The notes: a model not told the origin generated them from the letters alone. 64,000 nt of DNA from Nocardioides turkmenicus (GCF_011045035.1 NZ_JAALAA010000001.1:372001-436000), one strand, 5' to 3'. Counted from the first letter of the stretch, positions 19,505 through 29,029 are shown. Program-made: numbers and translations.

Positions 19505-19535
19505 AGAAACATAACATATCTATGTTATGTTTCTG
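19504..19535. promoter_or_regulatory. MarR operator, 32-bp perfect palindrome
   Basis: Two 15-base arms (CAGAAACATAACATA and its complement) flank a 2-base centre. The AT-rich core stands out sharply from the surrounding DNA. It starts at the GTG of the marR gene and contains TATGTT, a likely -10 box, so a bound dimer would block transcription directly. Confidence 0.8.
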
Positions 19536-19586
19536 GTTGCGGAGCAGCTGTCTCATCCGTCACAGCGCACAGGCTACGAGCGCGCC

Positions 19587-21398
19587 TCACCAACCAGTAG
19601 GCATCTTCGACGGCTCGGTGCCCGTCGGGGGGACACCGTAGCGGCGCAGCGCGAAGGACATGATCTGCGAGAAGACAGGGCCGGTGACGGAACCACCGCC
19701 ACCGCCGTTGCCGGGGTTGTGGATGGCCACGTAGACCGTGAAGCGGGGGTCGTCGGTGGGGGCGAAGCCGCCGAAGGAGACCGTGGTGGTGCCGTCGTAG
19801 CACTTGCACTCGGAGTTGACCCGCTGCGCGGTGCCGGTCTTGCCGGAGACCCGGTAGCCGGGGACGGCGGCCTGCTTGGCGGTGCCGTTGACCGGGTCGT
19901 TGATGACCCGCTCCATCATCTCCGCGGTCTGGGTGGCGGCCTCCTGGGACACCACCCGGTTGCGCTCGGCGGTGTCGGTGCCGACCTCGGCGCCGGAGTT
20001 GTTGGTGGCGCTCCCGACGATCAGGCTCGGGTCGATGCGTACGCCGCCGTTGGCGATCGTGTTGAGCGCGGCGGTCATCTGCACGGCGTTGACCGAGATG
20101 GACTGGCCGAAGTCGATGCGGTCCTCGTTGGCGTCGTTCCAGGTCTCCGGCGAGGCCAGCAGACCCGCCGACTCGGTGTCGAGGCCGAGACCGGTGCGCT
20201 GGCCCTGGCCGAAGGCCGACAGGTACTCGCGCAGCTGGCCGTCGGCGTACTTGTCGGCAGCCATCACGGTGCCGATGTTGGAGGACTTCGCGATCACGCC
20301 GGCGAGGGTGAGCTTCTCGACGCCGTGGGGATACCAGTCGCGGATCGGTGCGCCGCCGGACATGTAGGACTCCGGCACCCGGATCCGGGTCGACGGTGAG
20401 ACGAGCCCCTGGTCGAGGAGGCCGGCGACGGTGAGCACCTTCTGCACCGAGCCCGGCTCGTAGACGTTGGAGAGGGCGTTGCTCCCCCGCAGCGCCTTCG
20501 GCGAGGCCGCAGGGTCCCGGGCGTCGAAGGTCGGGTAGTCGACGAGGCTGAGGATCTCGCCGGTCTGGGTGTCCATGACCACGGCCATCCCCGACTCCGC
20601 GCGCGACTTCTGCACCGCGTCCATCAGGGTCTGCTGCACGTAGTACTGCAGGTCGCGGTCGATGGTGAGGGTCAGGTCGTTGCCGTTGACGGGGTCGACG
20701 CGGTTGTTGGTGCCCAGCGGCATCCGGGTGCCGCTGACCGGGCTGGTCGCGTCGTACTCGGCGTGGCCGTCCTTGCCGGCCAGGTGCTTGTCGAAGGCGG
20801 CCTCGAGACCGGCGAGGGGGCCGTCGTTGCCCATGAAGCCGACCAGGTTGGCCGCGACGTCACCGTTGGGGTAGTTGCGCAGCGGGTCACGGCTGGTCCA
20901 CAGCCCCTGGAAGCCCTCCTTGCCCGCCTTCTCCACCGCGGCGGTGGCCTGGGTCGCGGGCACCTGACGCTTGATGTACTGGAACCGGCTGCCGTCCTTG
21001 CGCAGCTTGGCCAGCGCCGAGGCGTAGTCGACACCGAGCTCCTTGGCCAGGAACGCGGCGATCGCCGGGGCGTCCTTCTTGGTCTGCTTCGGGTCGGCCA
21101 GGACCATCAGCCCGTCGGAGGAGTCGGCCAGCGCCTCGCCGTCCCGGTCGAGGATCTCGCCCCGCTCGGCCGGCAGCACGACGTCGACGACGTTCTCGGC
21201 GGCCGCCATCGCGGCGTACGAGTGGGGGTCGATGCCCTGCAGCTGCACTAGCCGGCCACCGAAGACCGAGAGGACCATCGCCACCAGGATGAAGCCGACG
21301 CGGAGCCGGATGTGCACCGGCCCGCGTCGCTGCGTGGCCTTGGGGCCCGGGCGTCGCGCCGGCCGGCGGACCTTCCGCTGGAGCTGTCGCCTGGCCAT
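19587..21398 (-). CDS. ftsI: Septal transpeptidase FtsI (class B PBP)
   Basis: Cross-links septal peptidoglycan. The 603-residue product has a basic cytoplasmic start, one membrane helix (about residues 32-50), a dimerisation domain, and the transpeptidase with catalytic SVQK at 317-320, SSN at 372-374 and KTG at 520-522. GGGGAGGAG lies just before the ATG. It follows the ftsL-like gene by 12 nt. An insertion of two genes separates it from murE. Confidence 0.96.
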   Translation of the reverse strand: MARRQLQRKVRRPARRPGPKATQRRGPVHIRLRVGFILVAMVLSVFGGRLVQLQGIDPHSYAAMAAAENVVDVVLPAERGEILDRDGEALADSSDGLMVLADPKQTKKDAPAIAAFLAKELGVDYASALAKLRKDGSRFQYIKRQVPATQATAAVEKAGKEGFQGLWTSRDPLRNYPNGDVAANLVGFMGNDGPLAGLEAAFDKHLAGKDGHAEYDATSPVSGTRMPLGTNNRVDPVNGNDLTLTIDRDLQYYVQQTLMDAVQKSRAESGMAVVMDTQTGEILSLVDYPTFDARDPAASPKALRGSNALSNVYEPGSVQKVLTVAGLLDQGLVSPSTRIRVPESYMSGGAPIRDWYPHGVEKLTLAGVIAKSSNIGTVMAADKYADGQLREYLSAFGQGQRTGLGLDTESAGLLASPETWNDANEDRIDFGQSISVNAVQMTAALNTIANGGVRIDPSLIVGSATNNSGAEVGTDTAERNRVVSQEAATQTAEMMERVINDPVNGTAKQAAVPGYRVSGKTGTAQRVNSECKCYDGTTTVSFGGFAPTDDPRFTVYVAIHNPGNGGGGGSVTGPVFSQIMSFALRRYGVPPTGTEPSKMPTGW

Positions 21399-21410
21399 CG
21401 CTCTCCTCCC

Positions 21411-22001
21411 CTACCGGGCCTCGCCCGTGGACGTACGCTGCTCCTCGGCCGCCTGCTTCTCTGCCGCCTCCTGGCGCTTCTTCTCCGCCAGCTCGGCCGC
21501 CTTCTTCTTCGCCGCGGCCGCCTCGGCCGCCTTCTGCTCGGCGACCTGCACGCTGTAGGGCTTGGCCACCTTCGGGTGCAGCGGCGGTGTCGCGGAGCGG
21601 TCGGCCGGCACCGCCTCGCCCTCGACCTTGGCCTCGGGTACCCGCAGCATGGCCGCGTTCTGTGGGACGACCATGCCCAGCTTCTTCGCCGCGGCAGCGA
21701 TCTTGTGCGGGTCCTCCATCTTCTTCAGCTCACCGTCGAGCGCCTGCTCCCGGGCGGCCAGGGTGGTCGCCTGCTCCTGGAGGCGCTGCTCCTGGAAGGC
21801 CGACTGCTGCATGGAGGTGTTGAAGACGAGCAGACCCACGACCCCGCCGACGAGCAGCATCGACACGAGCACGACGAACGGCAGCCGCGGGGCCAGCGGG
21901 GCCGGAAGCGGCTCCGGGACGGCGGCGAGCCGGGGCTGGGTGGTCTCGGCCGCCCGGTCCGGGCGGCGCGCGGGCGCCTGTGGCGCGGCGGCGATGCTCA
22001 T
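21411..22001 (-). CDS. FtsL-like bitopic division protein
   Basis: A 196-residue protein with a Pro/Ala-rich cytoplasmic start, one helix ([20 protein letters not shown]) and an extracytoplasmic heptad region ([20 protein letters not shown]) ending KKLGMVVP, as in FtsL. Sequence similarity in this family is low, so the call rests on topology and on position between rsmH and ftsI. The C-terminal 60 residues are highly charged Ala/Glu/Lys repeats, longer than usual. It overlaps rsmH by four bases. Confidence 0.8.
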   Translation of the reverse strand: MSIAAAPQAPARRPDRAAETTQPRLAAVPEPLPAPLAPRLPFVVLVSMLLVGGVVGLLVFNTSMQQSAFQEQRLQEQATTLAAREQALDGELKKMEDPHKIAAAAKKLGMVVPQNAAMLRVPEAKVEGEAVPADRSATPPLHPKVAKPYSVQVAEQKAAEAAAAKKKAAELAEKKRQEAAEKQAAEEQRTSTGEAR

Positions 22002-23008
22002 CTGGTCGCTCCAGGGGTTGACTTGGCTGTGTTGTCTCGTGGGTTGGATCGGGGCTTGATGCGCTCCACCGCGCGCAGTCGCACCGAGGCGGCGCGCGGG
22101 TTCTCCTCGATCTCTTCCTCGGTGGCCTGCTCGGCACCACGGGTGAGCAGGCGGAAGGACGGCTCCGCGTCGGGCGGCACGAACGGCAGGTCGGGAGGTA
22201 CGTCCAGCTTGGTCGCCTCGGCGAAGGCCCGCTTGGTGAGCCGGTCCTCCAGCGAGTGGTAGGACTCGACGACCACGCGTCCGCCGACGCCGACGGCCTC
22301 GAGCGAGGCCGGCAGTGCCGTACGCAGCGCCCCGAGCTCGTCGTTGACCTCCATCCGCAGCGCCTGGAAGGTGCGCTTGGCCGGGTGGCCGCCGGTGCGA
22401 CGGGCCGGTGCCGGGATCTCCGCGTAGAGGAGCTCCACGAGCGGTCCCGAGGTCGTGAACGGCTGCTTCTCGCGACGCTTGACCACGGCGTGGGCGATCT
22501 TCTTGGCGAACTTCTCCTCGCCGTAGTCCCGCAGGATCCGGGTCAGGTCCGCCACCGAGTAGGTGTTGAGGACGTCCGCCGCGGTCTGGCCGCGGGTCGC
22601 GTCCATCCGCATGTCGAGCGGCGCGTCCTCGGCGTAGGCGAACCCACGCTCCCGCTGGTCGAGCTGCATCGAGGAGACGCCGAGGTCGAAGAGCACCGCC
22701 TGGACCTCGTCCAGACCCTGCCCGGCGACCACGTCGAGGATCTCGTCGTAGACCGCGTGGACGCCGGTCCAGCGGTCGCCGAAGCGCGCCAGCCGCTCCC
22801 CGGCGATGCCGAGGGCGTAGGTGTCGCGGTCGATGCCGATCACCCGTGAGCCGGGGACGCGCTCGAGGACCGCCTCGGTGTGGCCGCCGTGACCGGTCGT
22901 GCAGTCGACGAGGACACCGCCGTCGGCGAGCGCCGGCGCGAGCAGGTCGACGATGCGGTCGAGCATCACCGGCACGTGCTTCTGGTTCGTCACCGCCTCG
23001 ACCCCCAT
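21998..23008 (-). CDS. rsmH: 16S rRNA (cytosine-1402-N4)-methyltransferase
   Basis: A SAM-dependent enzyme acting on the ribosomal P site. The product (336 residues from the ATG at 23008) begins with [14 protein letters not shown], then [14 protein letters not shown], the SAM site. It contains [19 protein letters not shown], the [20 protein letters not shown] stretch and [21 protein letters not shown] at 22993 ([11 protein letters not shown]) is an alternative start. A large structured leader at 23066-23200 precedes it. Confidence 0.95.
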   Translation of the reverse strand: MGVEAVTNQKHVPVMLDRIVDLLAPALADGGVLVDCTTGHGGHTEAVLERVPGSRVIGIDRDTYALGIAGERLARFGDRWTGVHAVYDEILDVVAGQGLDEVQAVLFDLGVSSMQLDQRERGFAYAEDAPLDMRMDATRGQTAADVLNTYSVADLTRILRDYGEEKFAKKIAHAVVKRREKQPFTTSGPLVELLYAEIPAPARRTGGHPAKRTFQALRMEVNDELGALRTALPASLEAVGVGGRVVVESYHSLEDRLTKRAFAEATKLDVPPDLPFVPPDAEPSFRLLTRGAEQATEEEIEENPRAASVRLRAVERIKPRSNPRDNTAKSTPGATR

Positions 23009-23065
23009 CGCACGGCTTCGTCTGGTGTGTGTTCTCCCCCGCCTCTTGGCAGAGCCACGGGCTGA

Positions 23066-23200
23066 CAACGCCACGGATCCGCAGAGCCAGGTCTCATGCC
23101 CGCTCCGTCACCACCTGTGCCGTCCGGAACCGGGGAAGGTGCCCCGGATGGCTGGATGAGTGGAGCGGGACTGAGACCTCGTCCTGCGGATCCGCTGTTG
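23066..23200 (-). ncRNA. Structured leader RNA upstream of rsmH, probable mraW motif
   Basis: Three perfect arm pairs nest in order: CGGATCCGCAG (23074-23084) with 23184-23194, AGGTCTCA (23089-23096) with 23172-23179, and CCCGCTCC (23099-23106) with 23162-23169. CAAC/GTTG closes the base, and an inner CCGGGG/CCCCGG hairpin forms the tip. The mraW RNA motif is a published conserved structure in the 5' leader of actinobacterial mraW (rsmH). Position and shape agree, but I could not run a covariance model. Confidence 0.65.
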
Positions 23201-23240
23201 ACTTGTCTTGTTTCTGTCGCTTTGTCGATCTGTCCCTTTA

Positions 23241-23663
23241 TCAGTCCGTCGACTCGTCGAGGTCCGCGAACTTGGCCTGTGCACCCGCGGAGTACTCCGC
23301 CCACCTGGCCGGGTCCCAGATCTCGATCCGGTCCATCACACCGATCACGACCACGTCCTTGACGATCCCGGCGTAGTCACGCAGGAGCGGCGGGATGCCG
23401 ATCCGGCCTTGCTTGTCCGGTGTCGTCTGCTCGGCCCCCGCAAAGAGGACACGGGCGTAGTCGCGTGCGTCCCGAGAGGTGAGCGGCGTCTGCTGGGCCC
23501 GCTGCGCCTCCTGCATGAAGACGTCCTCGGGCCACACCACGAGGCAGTTCTCCTGACCTTGCGTCACGACAACCCCCTCCGCCAGTCGTTCTCGGAACTT
23601 TGCGGGAAGGAAGATCCGGCCCTTCTCGTCGAGCTTCGGCGTGTACGTGCCCATGAAGAACAT
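23241..23663 (-). CDS. mraZ: MraZ, AbrB-fold regulator of the dcw cluster
   Basis: A 140-residue protein with two tandem SpoVT/AbrB-type domains: GTYTPKLDEKGRIFLPAKFRE near the start, and TPDKQGRIGIPPLLRDYAGI from about residue 80, each with the DxKGR(I) core. MraZ represses its own dcw operon. The ATG at 23663 has GGGGGCGAG upstream; an ATG at 23654 (MGTYTPK) is the alternative. The repeats at 23701-23736 are its likely binding site. Confidence 0.95.
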   Translation of the reverse strand: MFFMGTYTPKLDEKGRIFLPAKFRERLAEGVVVTQGQENCLVVWPEDVFMQEAQRAQQTPLTSRDARDYARVLFAGAEQTTPDKQGRIGIPPLLRDYAGIVKDVVVIGVMDRIEIWDPARWAEYSAGAQAKFADLDESTD

Positions 23664-23700
23664 GTGCTCGCCCCCGCGGTCAGCTCAACGTGGATCGTTC

Positions 23701-23736
23701 CTCCACTTTGCCCCACCGTACCCCACAATCCCCCAC
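23701..23736 (-). promoter_or_regulatory. MraZ-binding direct repeats
   Basis: On the minus strand GTGGGG-type units occur at 23731, 23721 and 23711, with GTGGAG at 23701: four copies at an exact 10-bp period just upstream of mraZ. MraZ in other bacteria binds TGGG(A/G) repeats with this spacing at its own promoter. Confidence 0.8.
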
Positions 23737-23905
23737 ATTCAAACCACCTTCCTCCCCCACGAGGTGTTTTCGCACCACATGCCGCTTCAGCGGCAGGCCC
23801 TAGCCGTCCCTCAGGCAGGTCACAGTCGGGACAATGGCGCAGACGCCCGTAGGCGCTACCCCGTACGGTGTTCCCATAAGCAGGTGTGAGTCGGAAGGAC
23901 GCGAC

Positions 23906-24895
23906 GTGACGACGCCGTTGGAGGCCGCAGGACCGGGCCCAGCCCATGGGGCAGAGATCGAGACATTGGTGCGGGTCGCGGGCCGCATTCGCGACAGCAT
24001 CGAGAAGGTGATCGAAGGAAAGACCGACGTCGTCGACTCCACGCTCACCGTGCTCCTCGCCGAGGGGCATCTCCTGATCGAGGACGTCCCGGGGGTCGGC
24101 AAGACCCAGCTGGCGAAGGCGCTGGCGCGCTCGATCGACTGCTCGGTGCGGCGTATCCAGTTCACGCCCGACCTGCTCCCGAGCGACGTCACCGGAGTGT
24201 CGATCTTCAACCAGAACAGCCGGGAGTTCGAGTTCCGCCCGGGTGGCATCTTCGCCAACATCGTGGTGGGCGACGAGATCAACCGCGCCTCCCCCAAGAC
24301 CCAGTCGGCGCTGCTGGAGTGCATGGAGGAGCATCAGGTCACCGTCGACAACGCGACCTACCAGCTGGAGTCGCCGTTCATGGTGATCGCGACCCAGAAC
24401 CCGATCGAGATGGAGGGGACGTACGCCCTCCCCGAGGCGCAGCGCGACCGGTTCATGGCACGGGTCTCGATCGGCTACCCGCCGGTCGGCTCCGAGATCG
24501 CGATGCTGGCCAGCCACAGCGCGGCCAACCCGCTCGACGACCTCGACCCGGTGACCGACGCCGCGGAGATCCGCAAGCTCATCGGCGTCGTCAACCAGGT
24601 CTACGTCGCCGACGCCGTCCGCCGCTACACGGTCGCCCTGACCGCGGCGACCCGCGCCAACAACGAGCTGGCCCTGGGCGCCTCGCCCCGGGCCAGCCTG
24701 CACCTGCTGCGGGCCGCGAAGGCTCATGCCGCCCTGCACGGACGCGAGTTCGTCCTCCCCGATGACGTACGCAGGCTGACCGGCCCGGTCCTTGCCCACC
24801 GTCTCCTCCCCAGCGCCTCTGCGGCGATGCACGGACGTTCGGTCACCGACATCCTCGAGACCATCGTGTCCGCCGTGCCGGTGCCGCAGACCTGA
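23906..24895 (+). CDS. MoxR-family AAA+ ATPase
   Basis: A 329-residue chaperone-like ATPase with Walker A EDVPGVGKTQLAKALAR (about residue 58), Walker B VVGDEINRASPKTQSALLE and ATQNPIEMEGTYALPEAQRDRF as sensor 1. The GTG at 23906 is chosen for its GGAAGGA 6 nt upstream; the frame is open back to 23834. It starts a three-gene plus-strand unit with DUF58 and transglutaminase genes, a conserved trio whose role is unknown, perhaps in cell-envelope assembly. Confidence 0.93.
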   Translation: MTTPLEAAGPGPAHGAEIETLVRVAGRIRDSIEKVIEGKTDVVDSTLTVLLAEGHLLIEDVPGVGKTQLAKALARSIDCSVRRIQFTPDLLPSDVTGVSIFNQNSREFEFRPGGIFANIVVGDEINRASPKTQSALLECMEEHQVTVDNATYQLESPFMVIATQNPIEMEGTYALPEAQRDRFMARVSIGYPPVGSEIAMLASHSAANPLDDLDPVTDAAEIRKLIGVVNQVYVADAVRRYTVALTAATRANNELALGASPRASLHLLRAAKAHAALHGREFVLPDDVRRLTGPVLAHRLLPSASAAMHGRSVTDILETIVSAVPVPQT

Positions 24896-24925
24896 CCTGC
24901 CGGGCCGAGCACCAGGGAGAGAGCG

Positions 24926-26218
24926 ATGCGCGAGGCGCTGTCCGGACTGACCGTCCGGGGCCGGGCGTTCCTGGCCGCCGGGATCACCGCGATCGTCTGC
25001 GGGATCCTGCTGGACCAGTCGACGCTGTCCAGGATCGGGATGCTGCTCGTCGCGCTGCCGCTGGTGACCGCGGTGGTCGCCGCGTGGGGCCGCTACCGGC
25101 TGGCTCTCGTACGCCACATCGAGCCCCACCTGACCGAGGCCGGCCAGCCCGCCAGGGTCGAGCTCACCATCGCCAACGAGGGCCGGATCCCCACCGGGAC
25201 CCTGCTGCTGGAGGAGACGGTGCCCTACGCCCTGGGCGGTCGCCCGCGCTTCGTGGTCGACCGGATCGGCTTCGGCTGGCGCCACAGGCTCGGCTACCAG
25301 GTCCGCTCGGAGATCCGCGGCCGCTTCGACATCGGTCCGATGCGCGTGACGGTCGCCGACCCGTTCGGCCTGGTCGAGCTCAACCGCGCCTTCCAGTCCA
25401 CGCAGCCGTTCACGGTCACCCCGCGGGTGCTCCCGCTGCCGTCGACACCGCTGACCGGCAACGCGACCGCGTCCGGCGACTCCCGGCCGCGCGCCTTCAT
25501 CGGCGGGAGCGCGGAGGACGTCACGGTGCGTGAGTACCGGCGCGGCGACGAGCTGCGGCGGGTGCACTGGCGCAGCTCGGCCCGGCTCGGCGAGCTGATG
25601 GTGCGCCGCGAGGAGCAGCCCTGGCAGGCCCGGGCCACCGTCTTCCTCGACAACCGCCGCTCGGTCCACCGGGGTCAGGGCGCGGGCTCCTCCTTCGAGC
25701 AGGCCGTCGTGGTCGCCGCCTCGGTCGCGGTCCACCTGGTCGAAGCCGGCTACTCCGTACGCCTGGTGACCTCCGCCGGCACCTCGCCCGGCGCCAACCT
25801 CGCCGGTGAGCTCAACGCCGGCTGGCACGACCGTGAGGGTCAGGCCGACGCTGCCGCTCTGCTGGAGGCGCTCGCCGTCGTGGAGACGGTCCAGCACCAC
25901 CGCATCGACGCCTCCTGGATCGGCGAGGCCGGCCAGGGCGGGGTCACCGTCGCGGTCCTCGGCTCCCTCGATGAGGAGGACGCCGCCGTGCTTCGCCGGG
26001 TGCGACACCACACCGGAGCCGCCCTCGCCTTCGCGCTCGACGTGGACGGCTGGAGCGCGGTGCACCTCGCACCCGAGCAGCAGCGGCCCAGCGGCGTACC
26101 TCTGCTCATCCAGAACGGGTGGAAGGCGGTCGAGCTCGGGATCGGCGACTCGGTGGCGACGCGCTGGCGCGAGCTCGGCACCCGAGGCGCGGCCGCCGGA
26201 GCGGGGATGGCGCGATGA
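24926..26218 (+). CDS. DUF58 domain membrane protein
   Basis: A 430-residue protein with two N-terminal helices (residues 13-53) followed by a beta-rich region and the DUF58 domain. The diagnostic stretch is VREYRRGDELRRVHWRSSAR, with LMVRREEQPWQ after it. The C-terminal half resembles a von Willebrand A fold. It always accompanies MoxR ATPases and presumably is their partner. It overlaps the next gene by four bases (ATGA). Confidence 0.9.
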   Translation: MREALSGLTVRGRAFLAAGITAIVCGILLDQSTLSRIGMLLVALPLVTAVVAAWGRYRLALVRHIEPHLTEAGQPARVELTIANEGRIPTGTLLLEETVPYALGGRPRFVVDRIGFGWRHRLGYQVRSEIRGRFDIGPMRVTVADPFGLVELNRAFQSTQPFTVTPRVLPLPSTPLTGNATASGDSRPRAFIGGSAEDVTVREYRRGDELRRVHWRSSARLGELMVRREEQPWQARATVFLDNRRSVHRGQGAGSSFEQAVVVAASVAVHLVEAGYSVRLVTSAGTSPGANLAGELNAGWHDREGQADAAALLEALAVVETVQHHRIDASWIGEAGQGGVTVAVLGSLDEEDAAVLRRVRHHTGAALAFALDVDGWSAVHLAPEQQRPSGVPLLIQNGWKAVELGIGDSVATRWRELGTRGAAAGAGMAR

Positions 26219-28506
26219 TGACCTCCGCTGACGTACGCGGCGTCGCGCCCGCGATGGCGGTGCCGGTGGCGTGCTTCCTGACCGTCCTGTTCGCGTTGTC
26301 CTCGTGGGGCTCGTTCACCTCGACCCCGTTCTCCTACCTCGGGCCGATCCTGGTCGCCGGCCTGCTCGTCATCGGCACCGGCATCTCCGCTCGGCTGCTG
26401 CGCGTGCACGGCTCGGTGGTGGTGCTGCTGCAGCTGCTGCTCGGCACGATCGCGACCAGCCTCCTGCTCGTCCGGCACCCCTTCCCGGTCACCGCCGCAG
26501 GCCGGGCTCGGGTCGAGGCCGCGATGGCCGAGGCCTACTCGGCCTTCAACCCCTTCGACCTGCCGATGTCCGCACCGGAGGTCGCTGCCTACCTCGTCCC
26601 GGGCGGCGTGGCGGCGGTGCTGCTGGCCGACATCCTGGCGGTCTCGCTGCGGCGGCCGCCGATGATGGGGCTCGTCGTACTGGGTGTCTTCACGGTGCCG
26701 TTCAGCATCATCGGCGCCGGCGGCTGGGGTGGCGTCTCCTGGGTCGTCTTCCTGCTCACTGCGACCGCGTTCCTGGTGATGCTGCGGATCGACCGCGCCC
26801 AGCAGCTGGGCCGCTGGGGGCGGCGCCTCGACGAGGACCTCCCCGTGGTGCCATCCGCCGGCCCGGCGGTCATCGGCGTCTCCGCGGTCGCGATCGCCCT
26901 GCTCACCCCGGCCTGGATGCCCAGCCCGAATGTCTCGCTTCCCGGCCTGGGCCCGGGCGACGGCAGCGGACAGCTGCGGGTGATCAACCCGACCGTCGGG
27001 CTCTACGGCGACCTGCGCCGGCAGTCCGACGAGGTGATGGTCACCGCGACCCCGCTCTACGACGAGCCCACGACCTCGCCCTCCTACCTCCGCATCCTCA
27101 CCCTGACGAAGTTCACCGGCACCGAGTGGACTCCCGGCGACCGCGACGTCCCCGCCGACCAGACCGGCGTGGCCACCTTCGAGCCGCCGATGTCCGACGA
27201 GACCCTGCTCGGCGAGCCCACGACCTACCAGATGAAGGCCAGCGCGACGTTCCAGTCGGCATGGCTCCCGGTGTTCACCCATCCCCTCGAGATCACGGCC
27301 AGGGGGCCGTGGCGCTACGACGAGGACACGCTCGACTTCATGTCCACCGAGGGCCGGGACCAGACCGTTGCCGGGCAGCGGTGGCGGATGACCGCCGCTC
27401 CGGTCGAGCCGTCCCAGGAGCGCCTGCTTGCCGCGGGTGAGGCCGGCATCGCCGCGCCGCCCGGGATGACCGATCTGCCGCTGCTCCCCGACGAGATCGA
27501 GCAGATCGCGCTCGAGCGGACCGCCGGCCAGGAACGGCCGTTCGCCAAGGCGGTCGCCCTGCAGAACTGGTTCCGCCACAGCGGTGAGTTCACCTACAGC
27601 CTGGAGCGGGACGTCGGCGCCGACAGCACGGCCCTGCTGGAGTTCCTGACGACCAACAAGGTCGGCTACTGCCAGCAGTACGCCACGGCCATGGCGGTGC
27701 TCGCCCGCGAGCTCGGCATCCCGGCCCGGGTCGCCGTCGGGTTCCTGAACGGCGACCGGGACGAGGACGGCGGCTGGCAGTTCCGCGGCCGCGACCTCCA
27801 CGCCTGGCCCGAGCTGTGGTTCGAGGACATCGGCTGGGTCCGCTTCGAGCCGACCCCGGCTGCTGCCGACACCAGGGAGCCGCGCTACACCGCGGGTGCG
27901 CTGGGCAACGCCCGCAACGAACCGGAGGCGCCCGTCCCCAGCGCCGGCACGGGTGCGGCCCCGGTGCCCAACCGGCCGCAGCAGGAGGCCCCGGACACCC
28001 CGGAGGTCGCCGACACCGGCACCGAGGAGTCGAACGCCGGCGCCATCTGGGCCGGCCTCGGCATCCTCGCCCTGGTCGGAGTCGTCGCGCTCGCCGCCCC
28101 CGCGGTGATCCGGCGCCGCCGGCGTACGGTTCGGCTCACCGGCGACGCGGAGGCCGGCTGGAACGAGCTCGGCGACACCGCGATCGACCTCGGGCTGCCC
28201 TGGTCCGGCACTCGCTCACCGCGGGAGGAGGCCGCCGGACTCGCCCCTCAGCTGCAGCACCGCGAGCCGATGCTCGCGCTGCAGCGGATCGTGGCCGCCG
28301 TCGAGCGCAACCGCTATGCCGAGCACCGCGACACCGCGGCGGTCGGAGACGACGTACGCCTGGTCTCGGCCGCGCTCAGGGAGCAGGCCGACCGGCGGGC
28401 GCGGCGCCGAGCACGCCTGTGGCCGGCGTCGGTCTTCCGCCGTCCGAGCACCTCGGCTGTGGACGGGCCGGCTGCCCGGTCCGAGCGGGAGCTGATCTCG
28501 TCCTGA
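26215..28506 (+). CDS. TgpA-like membrane transglutaminase
   Basis: A 763-residue protein with about six N-terminal helices, a large extracytoplasmic region, a transglutaminase core and a final membrane helix (IWAGLGILALVGVVALAAPAV) with a DUF4129-like tail. The catalytic triad is seen as Cys in VGYCQQYATAMAVLAR (about residue 485), His in RDLHAWPELW and Asp in FEDIGWVRFEP. The start is ATG at 26215 (ATGATG). It completes the moxR-DUF58-transglutaminase unit. Confidence 0.92.
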   Translation: MMTSADVRGVAPAMAVPVACFLTVLFALSSWGSFTSTPFSYLGPILVAGLLVIGTGISARLLRVHGSVVVLLQLLLGTIATSLLLVRHPFPVTAAGRARVEAAMAEAYSAFNPFDLPMSAPEVAAYLVPGGVAAVLLADILAVSLRRPPMMGLVVLGVFTVPFSIIGAGGWGGVSWVVFLLTATAFLVMLRIDRAQQLGRWGRRLDEDLPVVPSAGPAVIGVSAVAIALLTPAWMPSPNVSLPGLGPGDGSGQLRVINPTVGLYGDLRRQSDEVMVTATPLYDEPTTSPSYLRILTLTKFTGTEWTPGDRDVPADQTGVATFEPPMSDETLLGEPTTYQMKASATFQSAWLPVFTHPLEITARGPWRYDEDTLDFMSTEGRDQTVAGQRWRMTAAPVEPSQERLLAAGEAGIAAPPGMTDLPLLPDEIEQIALERTAGQERPFAKAVALQNWFRHSGEFTYSLERDVGADSTALLEFLTTNKVGYCQQYATAMAVLARELGIPARVAVGFLNGDRDEDGGWQFRGRDLHAWPELWFEDIGWVRFEPTPAAADTREPRYTAGALGNARNEPEAPVPSAGTGAAPVPNRPQQEAPDTPEVADTGTEESNAGAIWAGLGILALVGVVALAAPAVIRRRRRTVRLTGDAEAGWNELGDTAIDLGLPWSGTRSPREEAAGLAPQLQHREPMLALQRIVAAVERNRYAEHRDTAAVGDDVRLVSAALREQADRRARRRARLWPASVFRRPSTSAVDGPAARSERELISS

Positions 28507-28515
28507 TCCGGCGGA

Positions 28516-28911
28516 TCAGAGGTCGTTGTCGCGGCGGCGCTGCTTCCAGCGTTCGCTGGCCCGGTCGAGGAACGAGCTGCGTGGAGCGTGGTCCCCATCA
28601 TCCTCCTCGACAGCTGCGGCACCGCGCAGAGCGGTGAGCAGCACGGAGGTCGAGGCGAGCATCACCAGGAAGCCGACCACGCCGACGATCCACATCCGTG
28701 AGATCACACCGGTCATCAACAGCGCGACGCCACCGGCGAGCACGAAGCCCGCAATGACCGCGTGTCGACGTTGGGCACGGCGCAGGGCCGTGCCTCGGAG
28801 GGCGGAGGCGAACTTCGGGTCCTCCGCCGAGAGCGCGCGCTCCATCTGCTCGAGCAGGCGAAGCTCCTCTTCCGAGAGTGGCACCGTACCTCCCATGTCC
28901 TGTTGGGGCAC
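28516..28911 (-). CDS. DUF3040 membrane protein
   Basis: A 131-residue protein with the DUF3040 start (LSEEELRLLEQMERALSAEDPKFASAL) and two close membrane helices (about residues 52-90), ending in a basic tail. Its function is unknown; it is widespread in actinobacteria. The GTG at 28911 has TAGACT (28917-28922) five nt upstream, so it may be leaderless. An ATG six codons in is an alternative. It lies 118 nt after dinB and converges on the transglutaminase gene. Confidence 0.88.
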   Translation of the reverse strand: MPQQDMGGTVPLSEEELRLLEQMERALSAEDPKFASALRGTALRRAQRRHAVIAGFVLAGGVALLMTGVISRMWIVGVVGFLVMLASTSVLLTALRGAAAVEEDDGDHAPRSSFLDRASERWKQRRRDNDL

Positions 28912-29029
28912 CTACAAGTCTAGGCACGCCATCCTGAAGGCGGTAGTGAGCCCAGAAAATTCTTGCCCCGTCACGTTCTGCCCCATGGCACAACCACGAC
29001 CGATTGTGTCAACGGACCGGGCAGGTGCG

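Noticed and set aside
23564..26065. 833-codon open frame on the minus strand across moxR and the DUF58 gene
   Set aside because: It is antisense to clearly conserved proteins, has no recognisable motif, and is a normal by-product of high-GC codon use.
25840..27801. 653-codon minus-strand open frame opposite the transglutaminase gene
   Set aside because: Composition is His/Arg/Gly/Pro-rich shadow sequence, and the plus-strand frame has membrane helices and a catalytic triad.
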